NCBI RefSeq assembly: GCF_048282545.1 | Contig: NZ_CP182485.1 | Span: forward strand, 620,001-684,000 | Length of the DNA stretch: 64,000 nt | From: Opacimonas immobilis | GTDB taxonomy: Bacteria > Pseudomonadota > Gammaproteobacteria > Enterobacterales > Alteromonadaceae | Direction: 5' to 3' | Shown: positions 16,628-25,577 of the stretch, one piece after another | How positions within the stretch are numbered: the stretch's first letter is position 1 | Layout: every line of letters starts with the position of its first letter | Translations under genes and position numbers: made by a program | The notes under the pieces: model-generated | Seen by the model: only the letters and a program-made list of their open reading frames with translations | What the model was told of the DNA's origin: nothing | Database searches by the model: none

Positions 16628-17631
16628 TGATACGAGCTCGATTAGCCATAACCAGCAACGAAGGGATCAGTCTTGAGTGGGATTTGGAACCTGGGATCAT
16701 GGGGGTGTTCGGTACGACAGGTGCAGGTAAATCGACCTTACTCAAAGCCATTGCAGGACTCAGCAAAGGCCAATTAATTCATTTAAGCGTCGGACACAAA
16801 AGCCATTCCCCAGCCGACATAGTACATAACCCTTGTGTGTATTTATCACAACAGATCACCATGTTGCCGCATTTAACCGTGCTAGAAAACTTAACCACTG
16901 TGATGCGTCACACACAATGGCCAAATAACCTGAGCCTAGAACAGATTATTTCCCTGATAGGCATTGCACATCTTAAACATCGAACCTATGACCAACTCTC
17001 TGGCGGTGAATTACAGCTATTTGCTTTAGCTCGCACACTGGCTAGCGGTAAGCCTATCTTGCTGTTGGATGAGCCCTTTACCGCGTTAGACCATCCTCAA
17101 CGCCAACGCTTGTTGTGCACATTACATGAATTGCAACACACCCATCGTCGGCGCATTGTCATGGTCAGCCATCAGCTCAGTGATATTGTGCAGTTCTGCG
17201 CCACGGTGTTGTTTTTAGATCGTCATCGCATATTGGCTTATGGGCCAACGCATAAACACTTGGCAAAAATTCAAACTCACATGCAATTGCCCCGCAGCAA
17301 CAGCTTGTTGTTAACAAAAGACGAGGAACGAAGAGAAATCACTCTGCAACATTCAAGCACTGGCCTTTATGTCAGCTCGACAATTGCCATACAAACTGGT
17401 CGAGCAGAACTTGCTGCTGACAAAATCACCTTGAGCAACCAAGATTTATCAGCTTGCTTTCCCAACCGCCTAAGTACGACTGTGAGCCAAATACAACAAG
17501 AAGACCATTGTGCCTATGTCACTTTAACCCATCAGACTAGCTATTTTGTCGCATCGATCACGACAAAACAGTTAGCAGCGTTAGAGCTGAATGTGCAAAG
17601 TGACATTGATGCCTATTTTGGCCCCCTTTAA
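16624..17631 (+). CDS. modC: Molybdate ABC transporter ATP-binding protein
   Basis: ATPase of molybdate import, 335 residues from ATG 16624, which overlaps the modB stop by four bases. Walker A GTTGAGKST, signature LSGGELQLFALARTL, Walker B ILLLDEPFTALD, switch His in VSHQLSD. A C-terminal regulatory TOBE/Mop-type domain occupies about residues 265-335 (VSSTIAIQTGRAELAADKIT). An upstream in-frame start at 16579 would lie inside modB and is rejected. Confidence 0.92.
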   Translation: MMIRARLAITSNEGISLEWDLEPGIMGVFGTTGAGKSTLLKAIAGLSKGQLIHLSVGHKSHSPADIVHNPCVYLSQQITMLPHLTVLENLTTVMRHTQWPNNLSLEQIISLIGIAHLKHRTYDQLSGGELQLFALARTLASGKPILLLDEPFTALDHPQRQRLLCTLHELQHTHRRRIVMVSHQLSDIVQFCATVLFLDRHRILAYGPTHKHLAKIQTHMQLPRSNSLLLTKDEERREITLQHSSTGLYVSSTIAIQTGRAELAADKITLSNQDLSACFPNRLSTTVSQIQQEDHCAYVTLTHQTSYFVASITTKQLAALELNVQSDIDAYFGPL

Positions 17632-17662
17632 CCAGATACAGACACCTAATGAGATAAACAAT

Positions 17663-18193
17663 ATGTCCGCCACCAAAACATTTATACCATTACACATCGC
17701 CATTTTAACCATTAGCGATACCCGCAATGACGACACAGACACCTCGGGTAACACCTTGGTGGATTTGGTGCTCAATTCAGGTCACCATTGTGCAACCAAA
17801 GTCATCGTGCCCGATGATATTTATCAAATTCGCGCAGTGAGTTCGCAGTGGATAGCGGATCCCGATATCGATGTGATCATCACCACCGGTGGCACAGGGT
17901 TTGCCGGTCGAGACTCGACGCCAGAGGCCATGCAAGTGTTGTTTGATAAAACCATAGAAGGGTTTGGTGAACTGTTTCGTCAGCAGTCTTTTGCCGAAAT
18001 TGGCACCAGTACTATTCAATCTCGCTGTTTAGCGGGGCTTGCCAATCACACGGTAATCTTTTGTTTACCTGGCAGCACTGGTGCGTGCCGTACCGGTTGG
18101 TCATTGGTCGCGCCACAACTCGATGCCACCCATCGCCCGTGTAATTTTGTGGCGCATTTACGCCCTGTAGACCAGTGTACTAGTCGAGGATAG
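17663..18193 (+). CDS. moaB: Molybdopterin adenylyltransferase-type protein MoaB/MogA family
   Basis: Acts late in cofactor synthesis, probably by adenylylating molybdopterin. The 176 residues from ATG 17663 contain LTISDTRNDDTDTSG, TTGGTGFAGRDSTPEAM and FCLPGSTGACRTGW, the MPT-binding signatures of the family. The length fits MoaB. An earlier in-frame start at 17591 would overlap modC by 41 bases and lacks family similarity. MoaB and MogA are hard to separate by eye; context in a moa operon favours MoaB. Confidence 0.88.
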   Translation: MSATKTFIPLHIAILTISDTRNDDTDTSGNTLVDLVLNSGHHCATKVIVPDDIYQIRAVSSQWIADPDIDVIITTGGTGFAGRDSTPEAMQVLFDKTIEGFGELFRQQSFAEIGTSTIQSRCLAGLANHTVIFCLPGSTGACRTGWSLVAPQLDATHRPCNFVAHLRPVDQCTSRG

Positions 18194-18198
18194 AACGA

Positions 18199-18675
18199 AT
18201 GAGCTTAACCCATCTCAACGCCCAATCTGAAGTGAATATGGTCGATGTCAGTGACAAATCCAGTACCTTGCGAACCGCGACAGCCGAAGGCTTTATTTAC
18301 CTCAATGCCACCGCATTAGAGGATGTCATGCAAGCCAATCATCGCAAAGGCGATGTGCTCACCATTGCCAAAATTGCCGGTATTCAAGGCGCCAAACAAT
18401 GCGCGAGCTTGATCCCATTATGCCATCCATTGGCCTTATCCAAAGTGGAAGTCAACATCACTTGTGAGCCCGAACAAGGACGCATTAAGGTCGATAGCTT
18501 ATGTAAGTTACAGGGCGTCACCGGCGTCGAAATGGAAGCGCTCACTGCCGTTAACGTCGCCTTATTGACCTTATTTGATATGGTCAAAGCCGCTGACCCT
18601 GCCATGGTCATGCGAGACATTAAAGTCATCAGTAAAACCGGTGGCAAAACCGGCGCTTGGCGCCACTCTCAATAG
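18199..18675 (+). CDS. moaC: Cyclic pyranopterin monophosphate synthase
   Basis: Converts the MoaA product to cyclic pyranopterin monophosphate. At 158 residues it matches the family, with LIPLCHPLALSKVEV, TGVEMEALTAVNVALLTLFD and the catalytic-lysine segment KVISKTGGKTGAW. It lies 5 bases after moaB and 9 before moaD. moaA itself is 5 kb away on its own unit. Confidence 0.95.
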   Translation: MSLTHLNAQSEVNMVDVSDKSSTLRTATAEGFIYLNATALEDVMQANHRKGDVLTIAKIAGIQGAKQCASLIPLCHPLALSKVEVNITCEPEQGRIKVDSLCKLQGVTGVEMEALTAVNVALLTLFDMVKAADPAMVMRDIKVISKTGGKTGAWRHSQ

Positions 18676-18684
18676 GAATCGATT

Positions 18685-18933
18685 ATGCTTACTGTATTAT
18701 TTTTTGGCCAACTAGCTGATATCTTAAAATGCCGCTCGCTGAGCATGCCATCGCAACGTATCACTACGCTCGAAGATTTATTGTCTATACTACAAGACAG
18801 GGATCCAAAATGGGCCGATGCCTTTAGCGATGACAAACTAATGATGGCGGTGAACCAAACCCTTGTTCAAGCAAAACATCCGGTGCGCGCCGGAGATGAA
18901 GTGGCTTTTTTTCCACCCGTAACAGGAGGTTAA
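18685..18933 (+). CDS. moaD: Molybdopterin synthase small (sulfur-carrier) subunit
   Basis: Ubiquitin-like sulfur carrier of 82 residues ending in the required Gly-Gly (FFPPVTGG), which MoeB adenylylates and which then carries a thiocarboxylate into MPT synthase. The ribosome-binding site of moaE (AGGAGG) is embedded in its last codons, so the two subunits should be made together. Confidence 0.93.
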   Translation: MLTVLFFGQLADILKCRSLSMPSQRITTLEDLLSILQDRDPKWADAFSDDKLMMAVNQTLVQAKHPVRAGDEVAFFPPVTGG

Positions 18934-19353
18934 ATGCTCAATATTGCCGTGCAACAAAAAGATTTTGATACTTTAGCTTTGTATCAACAACTCACTCAAG
19001 ACAATATTCAAGACGGAGCGATTGTGACCTTTGTTGGCCGAGTCAGGGAGTTCAATCAAGGGCACGATATCAAAGCGATGGCGCTAGAACATTACCCTGG
19101 CATGACTGAGGCAGTGCTACATGAACTGGCTGAAACCGCGGTTGAGCGGTTTGCAGTTAATCACATTACTATTGTGCATCGCGTCGGTGAGTTGCGCTTA
19201 GCCGATCAAATCGTGTTTGTCGGAGTCTCAAGCCCTCATAGACAAGACGCGTTTGCCGCGTGCCAATGGATCATGGACACGCTCAAATCAAGCGCGCCGT
19301 TCTGGAAAAAAGAAATCACCGCGCAAGGTACTCGTTGGGTGACAGCCGACTAA
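18934..19353 (+). CDS. moaE: Molybdopterin synthase catalytic subunit
   Basis: Catalytic partner of MoaD, 139 residues. Family motifs: GAIVTFVGRVR, ALEHYPGMTEAVL, IVHRVGELRLAD, VGVSSPHRQDAFAAC and PFWKKE, including the active-site lysines. It starts immediately after the moaD stop. Its last 66 bases overlap, tail to tail, the 3' end of the minus-strand ybiB-like gene. Confidence 0.95.
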   Translation: MLNIAVQQKDFDTLALYQQLTQDNIQDGAIVTFVGRVREFNQGHDIKAMALEHYPGMTEAVLHELAETAVERFAVNHITIVHRVGELRLADQIVFVGVSSPHRQDAFAACQWIMDTLKSSAPFWKKEITAQGTRWVTAD

Positions 19354-20322
19354 ATGGCGTTGACGCGCATGCCACATGGCCTTAGCCCGCAACGCCGCTT
19401 CATCAAATTCAAGGTTGTGTAGACACATGAGATACTGAGCCAAAGTTGCAAGTACCGCGGCATTGCCATAGAGATTGCTCTCTTCACCCTGCCACACATC
19501 TAGTAGGCTCTCTACCTCCATGTGTCGTGGCTTGATTTGCCATTGACTTAGCGTTTCTGGCACATCGGTTTGAGTGATTTTTCCAGCACAAAACTGATGC
19601 AGTTCCGTCACCCGCTCAGGATTGACTTCCGGCTCACCACCTTCGCCACGAATACACGCCACATGAGCATCATTGAGAAGTTGGGCCGTCGCTACATGCC
19701 GTGCATCAAAGTGTCGGTGATGTACCCCATGAAAACTAACGGGCGCCTGACAAGGGTTCAGCATCCGCGCAATCGTATTAGCACTTGAGCGCAAACCTAA
19801 CTCATCGCGCATGCTGATGACCTCACACAGTTCGGGCAATATCGTTCCCAAAGGCATATAACAAAATCCACTGACATCAAGCTGGCGTTGTGCTTCCATC
19901 GCATTATTAGCAATCGGCAAGCCCAACTGCGCCAATACTGACTCAACATACAAGCGCTGTGATGCTGATTCAGTATGACCATGCAAAAATATTCGATAGC
20001 CATTTTGCGCCAAACACCATACCGCCAGTAAATACCATGGCAGGTGACGCCTTTTACCCGCATAACCTCCCAAATCTAACGACACCTCTAGACAGCTGAG
20101 TTTTGGACTCACCATTGCCCGAGCCGCGGACACAAATCCAGCGAGTTCAGTCTCACTCTCCTCTCGCATTCGTAATAACATCAAAAACGCGCCCCCTTGA
20201 GCCTGTGTGGCCTGTCCCGAGAGCAGTAATGCATAAGCATCGTGCGCCTCTTGCATCGTCAGATAACGTCCCGCGCGTTGCCCACGGCCGATGATTTTGA
20301 TGTATTGAGTAAAGGGATTCAT
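19288..20322 (-). CDS. YbiB/TrpD2-like protein (anthranilate phosphoribosyltransferase fold)
   Basis: A 344-residue protein of the glycosyltransferase-family-3 fold. It resembles TrpD (GQATQAQGGAFLMLLRMREE near the N-terminus, ELGLRSSANTIARMLNP around 178-193), but the phosphoribosyl-pyrophosphate loop is not canonical, as in E. coli YbiB, which is reported to bind nucleic acid rather than make tryptophan. It is the third gene after nasT and nasA (3-base gap), an association seen with nitrate assimilation clusters. Its job there is unknown. The 66-base overlap with moaE encodes its last 21 residues. Confidence 0.75.
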   Translation of the reverse strand: MNPFTQYIKIIGRGQRAGRYLTMQEAHDAYALLLSGQATQAQGGAFLMLLRMREESETELAGFVSAARAMVSPKLSCLEVSLDLGGYAGKRRHLPWYLLAVWCLAQNGYRIFLHGHTESASQRLYVESVLAQLGLPIANNAMEAQRQLDVSGFCYMPLGTILPELCEVISMRDELGLRSSANTIARMLNPCQAPVSFHGVHHRHFDARHVATAQLLNDAHVACIRGEGGEPEVNPERVTELHQFCAGKITQTDVPETLSQWQIKPRHMEVESLLDVWQGEESNLYGNAAVLATLAQYLMCLHNLEFDEAALRAKAMWHARQRHLVGCHPTSTLRGDFFFPERRA

Positions 20323-20325
20323 ACG

Positions 20326-23034
20326 TTATACCAAAGTGTTTGTGGTGTGGATAATGTGTTCAAGGCTGACTTTAGGTGCCTGTACACGTTCAATAATTTG
20401 TTTGAGCTCAGGACGGCACGAGCCACAGTTGGTACCGCATTGTAGCGCTTTGCCCAAGTCTTCTAAGGTGGCATTGGGGTGTTGTGATAGATGCGAGGTG
20501 ATGGTGTTTTCGCCCACTTTAAAACAGGAACAAATGGTTTGACCCTGACTGAATTCCAGCGGCACATCGCGCAACAATAAAACTCCTATTGCCTCTTTTG
20601 CTGATATCCCTGCTTGCCCTAACGAGGAGAGCCATGGCCATGGCACAAGTTCTTTATTGGGTTGCCCAAATACCATCATTTGGATCTGTCCGTCTTTGAG
20701 CAACACGGCACTAAACTGACCCTTGGGCTGATTTGATAGATGCACCCATTCGCCATCGCTCGATAAAGTATTCATAAAAGACACCGGTTCGACCGCCTCG
20801 ATTGATACAGCGACATAGCCAATACCCGACTCCGCAACTGGCAATTTTGCCCAATAAGGCAAATCTAAACTGATTTCATGGCGTGAGAATATTTGCCAAT
20901 GCTGAGTGGGAGTGACTGGCGCAATGCTCACCCTGACATATTTGCTGTCGGGTTGCCCAGAGATCGCATCTTTTCGAGGGCTATAGCAACGCGCCACATT
21001 GGCACTCGGCGCCGTTTGTGCTGTCCAGTGGATCGGAGCAAAACACGTTCCTTCTCGTTGTCCTTTGGCCTCGGTAAATGGCATTAATATCTTCCCATAA
21101 GGGCTCTTAACCTCTGCCAAATCGCCTTCGACTAACCCTAACTCAGCAATATCTTTAGGTGCTAATGCAAGCATTGGCTCAGTTTGATTCGCCGCTAGTG
21201 TGGCACTTCGGCCAGTGCGGGTCATCGTATGCCATTGGTCGCGATACCGACCACTATTTAAGATCCAAGGATATGCCTTATCTGCTGGTTCTTGATGTTG
21301 TTGCAACGTCACTGGGATGAATCTGGCTTTGCCAGTCTCGGTAAAAAAACGCTTATCGGCAAACATGCGTTGTGTGCCATAGGGATGCTCTTGATTCACT
21401 GGCCATTGAATGGGCGCTAAGGCATCATACTGAGCTCGAGTTAGCTCAGCCAAACCTGAAATATCAAAATCCCTACGTGGATAATCATCTCCATTACACC
21501 ACCCAGATAAGCGAGCATGTTCAACAAAAATGCCGTGCGGGTGGGTATAATTAAATCCTTCGGTAAAGCCCATCGCTTGTGCAACCTGAGTCAGCCATTG
21601 CCAATCGTGTTGGGCCTGACCAGGAGGTGCAATCAATCCGCGTTGACGCGAAATACATCGTTCTGAATTGGTCACTGTGCCGTTTTTTTCACCCCAGGTA
21701 GACGCAGGCAATATAATATCGGCGTATGCTAGAGTATCGTTTTGGGTAAAACACTCAGACACCACCACGCATTCACATGAGGCCAAAGCCTGTTCGATGG
21801 CGTTGCGATTGGGCAGACTCACCACAGGGTTGGTTGCCATAATCCATACGGCTTTGACTCGTCCTGAGCCGATGGCTTCGAACAAATCCACCGCTTTTAA
21901 TCCCGAGGTGTGACACATAGTCGGAGATTGCCAAAAATCCTGTACCCAATCTCGATGTTGCTTGGTCTCGATATTCATATGTGCGGCGAGCATATTTGCG
22001 AGTCCGCCGACCTCTCGTCCCCCCATCGCGTTGGGCTGGCCAGTGATTGAGAAAGGCCCCGCACCGGGCTTGCCGATTTGCCCTATCGCAAGGTGGCAAT
22101 TGATAATGGCATTGCATTTGTCCACGCCTTGTACGGACTGATTAACGCCTTGGGAGTAAAAAGACAATGCACTTGGAGCTTCCACAAACCATAGATAAAA
22201 TTGTCTTATCGCCTTTTGACTGACTCCACATATCGCACTGACTTCGGCCAGTGAGTAAGCTGAGGCAGACACTGCAGCCTGCGTGAACTGCTCGGTGTGA
22301 TGCGCAACAAACACATCATCCACAGCACCATTTTCAATTATAAAATTCAGCAAACCATTAAATAAGGCAATGTCACTACCTGGCTTGATCGGGAGATGCA
22401 AATCAGCGATGTCACACGTGGCGCTCTCGCGAGGATCGATAATGACAATTTTGAAAGAAGGATTGTTCGCCTTGGCTTGTTGCATGCGCTGGAACAAGAT
22501 CGGATGCGTCCACGCGGCGTTTGAGCCCACGAGCACCAGCATTTGTGTGAGATCGATATCTTCATAGCATGTAGGCACCGTATCACTGCCAAAACTGCGC
22601 TTATAGGCGGCCACGGCAGATGACATACACAAACGAGAATTGGTATCGATGTTAGCTGAGCCTATGTATCCTTTCATCAGCTTATTGGCGACATAATAGT
22701 CTTCTGTCAGGATTTGCCCAGAGACATAAAAGGCCACAGCATCTGGACCGTGCTCTTGAATGATTTGATTAAATCGCTCAGCAACCGCAGCGCTCGCAAG
22801 TTCGTTCGAAACTGGTTCGCCATCGACAACCGCATTTAATAATCGGCCGTCTCTACCCACAGTATCGGCCAGATGCGTGCCTTTCACACACAGTTTGCCA
22901 TGATTAGCAGGATGGTGTTGCGTGCCTTTAACGGCCGTAATTTTGTCATTTATGACGGTTGCATCGACCCCGCAGCCAACGCCACAATAAGGACATGTGG
23001 TGCATTCTACCGATTGCTTAAAGTGCGTCTTCAT
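20326..23034 (-). CDS. nasA: Assimilatory nitrate reductase catalytic subunit
   Basis: Cytoplasmic molybdoenzyme reducing nitrate to nitrite, 902 residues. The N-terminal [4Fe-4S] motif CPYCGVGCGVDA is followed by a Mo-bis-MGD body (SNAAWTHPILFQRM, MATNPVVSLPNRN, NSGRYRDQWHTMTRTGRS). A C-terminal BFD-like [2Fe-2S] segment has CSCFKVGENT and CGTNCGSCRPEL. There is no twin-arginine signal, as expected for the assimilatory type. No separate NasB/NasC flavoprotein is encoded nearby, so the electron donor is not evident. It lies 3 bases after nasT. Confidence 0.93.
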   Translation of the reverse strand: MKTHFKQSVECTTCPYCGVGCGVDATVINDKITAVKGTQHHPANHGKLCVKGTHLADTVGRDGRLLNAVVDGEPVSNELASAAVAERFNQIIQEHGPDAVAFYVSGQILTEDYYVANKLMKGYIGSANIDTNSRLCMSSAVAAYKRSFGSDTVPTCYEDIDLTQMLVLVGSNAAWTHPILFQRMQQAKANNPSFKIVIIDPRESATCDIADLHLPIKPGSDIALFNGLLNFIIENGAVDDVFVAHHTEQFTQAAVSASAYSLAEVSAICGVSQKAIRQFYLWFVEAPSALSFYSQGVNQSVQGVDKCNAIINCHLAIGQIGKPGAGPFSITGQPNAMGGREVGGLANMLAAHMNIETKQHRDWVQDFWQSPTMCHTSGLKAVDLFEAIGSGRVKAVWIMATNPVVSLPNRNAIEQALASCECVVVSECFTQNDTLAYADIILPASTWGEKNGTVTNSERCISRQRGLIAPPGQAQHDWQWLTQVAQAMGFTEGFNYTHPHGIFVEHARLSGWCNGDDYPRRDFDISGLAELTRAQYDALAPIQWPVNQEHPYGTQRMFADKRFFTETGKARFIPVTLQQHQEPADKAYPWILNSGRYRDQWHTMTRTGRSATLAANQTEPMLALAPKDIAELGLVEGDLAEVKSPYGKILMPFTEAKGQREGTCFAPIHWTAQTAPSANVARCYSPRKDAISGQPDSKYVRVSIAPVTPTQHWQIFSRHEISLDLPYWAKLPVAESGIGYVAVSIEAVEPVSFMNTLSSDGEWVHLSNQPKGQFSAVLLKDGQIQMMVFGQPNKELVPWPWLSSLGQAGISAKEAIGVLLLRDVPLEFSQGQTICSCFKVGENTITSHLSQHPNATLEDLGKALQCGTNCGSCRPELKQIIERVQAPKVSLEHIIHTTNTLV

Positions 23035-23037
23035 GGG

Positions 23038-23643
23038 TTAACCCAAACGCTTAGATTGATTGAGCCAAAGGTGCGACATGTCGATGATGGTTTTGGCTAC
23101 TTCTTCCATCTTTTGTCCCTTATCCATGGCCATCTTCCGAATGGTTTTGTACGCCTCTGCTTCAATCATCCCTCTTTGCTCAATTAAAATGGCTTTGGCT
23201 TGCTCAACAAATTTTCGCGACGCTAGAGCGGCCTTCGTATCTGCAAGTTCCTTGTGCAAGCTTTGAGCGTGATCAAACCGAGCGATGGCGGTGGCTAACA
23301 CATCAGGTGCGCGGTGCCATTCGGCATCGCCTGTCACATAGGCGCTGATATCAAGCGCGATAAGCTTTTCCATCAGCACGGCGTTGTATTGTCGTGCAAA
23401 TATCACCACAGGAATAGGGTGTAACTCACGTAAGATGTGCAAAGCATCTAATGCACTGCCCAGGTCAGTATCCGAAGCAATCATCAAAGCGTCTGGCGAT
23501 TCTATCTGTATTGCCTTTAACATCTCAGCACTGGCTCCTGCAAAGGTTTTTACGCGATAAGGTGAAGTGGTTAATGCTTCAGATAATTGGGTCAAACTCA
23601 GCTCATCTTCGGCGCATACCAGTACGCATGTGGGTTGACTCAT
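23038..23643 (-). CDS. nasT: NasT, ANTAR-domain antiterminator of nitrate assimilation
   Basis: RNA-binding response regulator that in studied bacteria lets RNA polymerase pass leader terminators of nitrate assimilation genes. The 201 residues from ATG 23643 (AGGA upstream) comprise a receiver-like domain (about 1-120: VLVCAEDELSLTQL, SPDALMIASDTD) and a C-terminal ANTAR domain (about 145-192: FVEQAKAILIEQRGMIEAEA, KTIRKMAMDKGQKMEEVAKT). Likely RNA targets are the paired hexaloop hairpins before nirB and nrtA. Its usual partner, the nitrate sensor NasS, is not in the window. First gene of nasT-nasA-ybiB. Confidence 0.88.
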   Translation of the reverse strand: MSQPTCVLVCAEDELSLTQLSEALTTSPYRVKTFAGASAEMLKAIQIESPDALMIASDTDLGSALDALHILRELHPIPVVIFARQYNAVLMEKLIALDISAYVTGDAEWHRAPDVLATAIARFDHAQSLHKELADTKAALASRKFVEQAKAILIEQRGMIEAEAYKTIRKMAMDKGQKMEEVAKTIIDMSHLWLNQSKRLG

Positions 23644-23955
23644 TAGGCATCCTGTCTGATTAAATAAAATAGGGTGTCTTAATAAATCAAGTATCATACC
23701 AATAAGGCAATTCATTGATTTTATTGATATTAAACAATGTGTTTACAAAATATATTGTTGGTTTTCGTGCAGATTGAAACAAAATGGAGCAGATTTTTCA
23801 TTGAATGCACTCTATTAGGTCATTTCTTGTAAATACACTAAAAAAATTCATATTGTGCTTAATTATCTTATTGTTTTATATGGCTTTACTACATTGGTAT
23901 GGTTATTGAAAGGCCAATCAGATGAATACGAACAACCTTATTTAAGAAGCCCTTT
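23644..23955. other. Intergenic region between divergent nasT and moaA
   Basis: These 312 AT-rich bases must hold the promoters of nasT (minus) and moaA (plus). I looked for sigma-54 elements, NtrC palindromes and paired A1/G4 hexaloop hairpins on both strands and saw none that convinced me, nor a recognisable Moco riboswitch. Both units may use sigma-70 promoters, but I could not place one reliably. Confidence 0.5.
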
Positions 23956-24954
23956 ATGCTTGTTGATGGCTATCAGCGCAAATTTGCTTACGTGCGATTA
24001 TCAATCACCGATGTATGTAATTTTAAATGCAATTACTGCTTACCGGATGGCTACGACTGCAGTGATAATAAAGTCCAGGGCAATGGTTGTGCACAGCAAG
24101 CTGATTTAAGTGTGGCCGAGATAAAGCGTTTGGTGAGTGCTTTAGCTGCTGAAGGCGTCAGTAAAATTCGTATCACAGGTGGAGAGCCGGGATTACGCAA
24201 AGATCTGACAAAGATCATAGAAGTCATCGCGCAGACTCCAGGGATAAAAGAAATCGCCTTAACCACCAACGGCTTTAACCTAAAACGCAATATCGAAACT
24301 TGGCAACGTGCCGGATTGACCCAACTCAACGTCAGCATTGATAGTCTCATACCAGAGCAGTTTCAGCTCATTACCGGCTCTCGTCAATTTACACGCGTCA
24401 TGGATGGATTACAAAAAGCCATTGCGTTGGGCATACCCTGTAAAGTGAACACCGTCATGTTGGCTCAATATAATTTAGGTCAGTGGCATCAGTTTTTGCA
24501 ATGGATCAAAACAACGCCGGTTTCTTTGCGTTTTATCGAACTGATGCAAACCGGCGACAATACAAAATATTTTCATGAGAACCATGTTAATGCAGAGCAT
24601 TTTTATCGGCGTTTACAAGCACGTGGCTGGTCACTGCAAGCCAAATCCGACACAACGGGGCCAGCCCTGACCCTGACGCATCCAGATTACGTGGGATCCA
24701 TCGGCTTTATCATGCCATATAGCAAAGATTTTTGTGCAAGTTGTAATCGCTTACGAGTTACTTCGCGTGGCGCCATGCATCCCTGTTTGTTTGCGGATGA
24801 AGGACATTCTCTGAGACACCTGTTGCAAGACGATTCACAACAAATGCTGTTGCAACATTGGCTCAGACAACAACTGCTCACTAAAGCAAAAGCCCACCAG
24901 TTACACGAACAACAAGTGGGTGCAACCAAACATCTCGCCATGCTCGGTGGCTAG
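23956..24954 (+). CDS. moaA: GTP 3',8-cyclase (molybdenum cofactor biosynthesis protein A)
   Basis: Radical-SAM enzyme catalysing the first step of molybdopterin synthesis from GTP. The N-terminal cluster motif is CNFKCNYC, the SAM-binding region ITGGEPGLRKDL (usual form GGEPLLR), and the second cluster ligands are in FCASCNRLRVTSRGAMHPC. It ends with the conserved Gly-Gly (MLGG). The 332-residue length is normal. The ribosome-binding site is weak. It is transcribed with mobA, 35 bases downstream, and diverges from nasT. Confidence 0.94.
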   Translation: MLVDGYQRKFAYVRLSITDVCNFKCNYCLPDGYDCSDNKVQGNGCAQQADLSVAEIKRLVSALAAEGVSKIRITGGEPGLRKDLTKIIEVIAQTPGIKEIALTTNGFNLKRNIETWQRAGLTQLNVSIDSLIPEQFQLITGSRQFTRVMDGLQKAIALGIPCKVNTVMLAQYNLGQWHQFLQWIKTTPVSLRFIELMQTGDNTKYFHENHVNAEHFYRRLQARGWSLQAKSDTTGPALTLTHPDYVGSIGFIMPYSKDFCASCNRLRVTSRGAMHPCLFADEGHSLRHLLQDDSQQMLLQHWLRQQLLTKAKAHQLHEQQVGATKHLAMLGG

Positions 24955-24989
24955 CAAGAAAAGGTATTAAGTCAAATTAGGGAGCACAG

Positions 24990-25571
24990 ATGCACATTAC
25001 AGGCGTTATATTAGCGGGCGGTTTAAGCCAACGCATGGGACAGGATAAGGCGACCTTACAGCGCAACGGACAATCCATGTTGGCCTTTGGCTGTGAATTA
25101 TTACAAGCACTGCCTATTCAAGATATTGTGATCAATGCCAATGTGTCACACCACACCCCCTATGAGGTGATAGGTGACGACTATCCCAAGTGCGGTCCGC
25201 TATCAGGCTTGCATACGGTGATGAAAGCATTACAGCACCGCACAGATGCCCTATTATGTATTCCAATCGATCAGCCGCTAATGACCACTGAGCCTTTGTT
25301 AGAGCTGATAAAAGCAGGTCAGTCGTCACACCATGTCGTGCATTTTGATCAGCAACCTTTACCTATCTGGTTGCCGATGCAAATTGCCGTACTGTCCGAA
25401 TTAGAATCAAGACTCACCCAACCACAGCAAAGCAAAGGTCAGTATCGTCTCGGGGATTTTTGTCGCTGGGCCAAGGCAATGATTTTACCAGTTTTAGACC
25501 CTAGCATTTGGCTCAATACCAATACCCCAAAACAGTGGCAAGAGGCTCTGAATGCGGCACCTAAAAATTAA
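24990..25571 (+). CDS. mobA: Molybdenum cofactor guanylyltransferase
   Basis: Attaches GMP to Mo-molybdopterin to form the MGD cofactor needed by NasA. The 193 residues begin with GVILAGGLSQRMGQDKATL, the nucleotide-binding loop of MobA, and include GPLSGLHTVMKAL and CIPIDQPLM. A GGGAG site precedes ATG. The stop lies 6 bases from the end of convergent moeB. Confidence 0.92.
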   Translation: MHITGVILAGGLSQRMGQDKATLQRNGQSMLAFGCELLQALPIQDIVINANVSHHTPYEVIGDDYPKCGPLSGLHTVMKALQHRTDALLCIPIDQPLMTTEPLLELIKAGQSSHHVVHFDQQPLPIWLPMQIAVLSELESRLTQPQQSKGQYRLGDFCRWAKAMILPVLDPSIWLNTNTPKQWQEALNAAPKN

Positions 25572-25577
25572 AGCGTG

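Noticed and set aside
23644..23955. Moco riboswitch or sigma-54 promoter before moaA or nasT
   Set aside because: I searched both strands by eye for GG-N10-GC elements and for a stable multi-stem structure and found none convincing.
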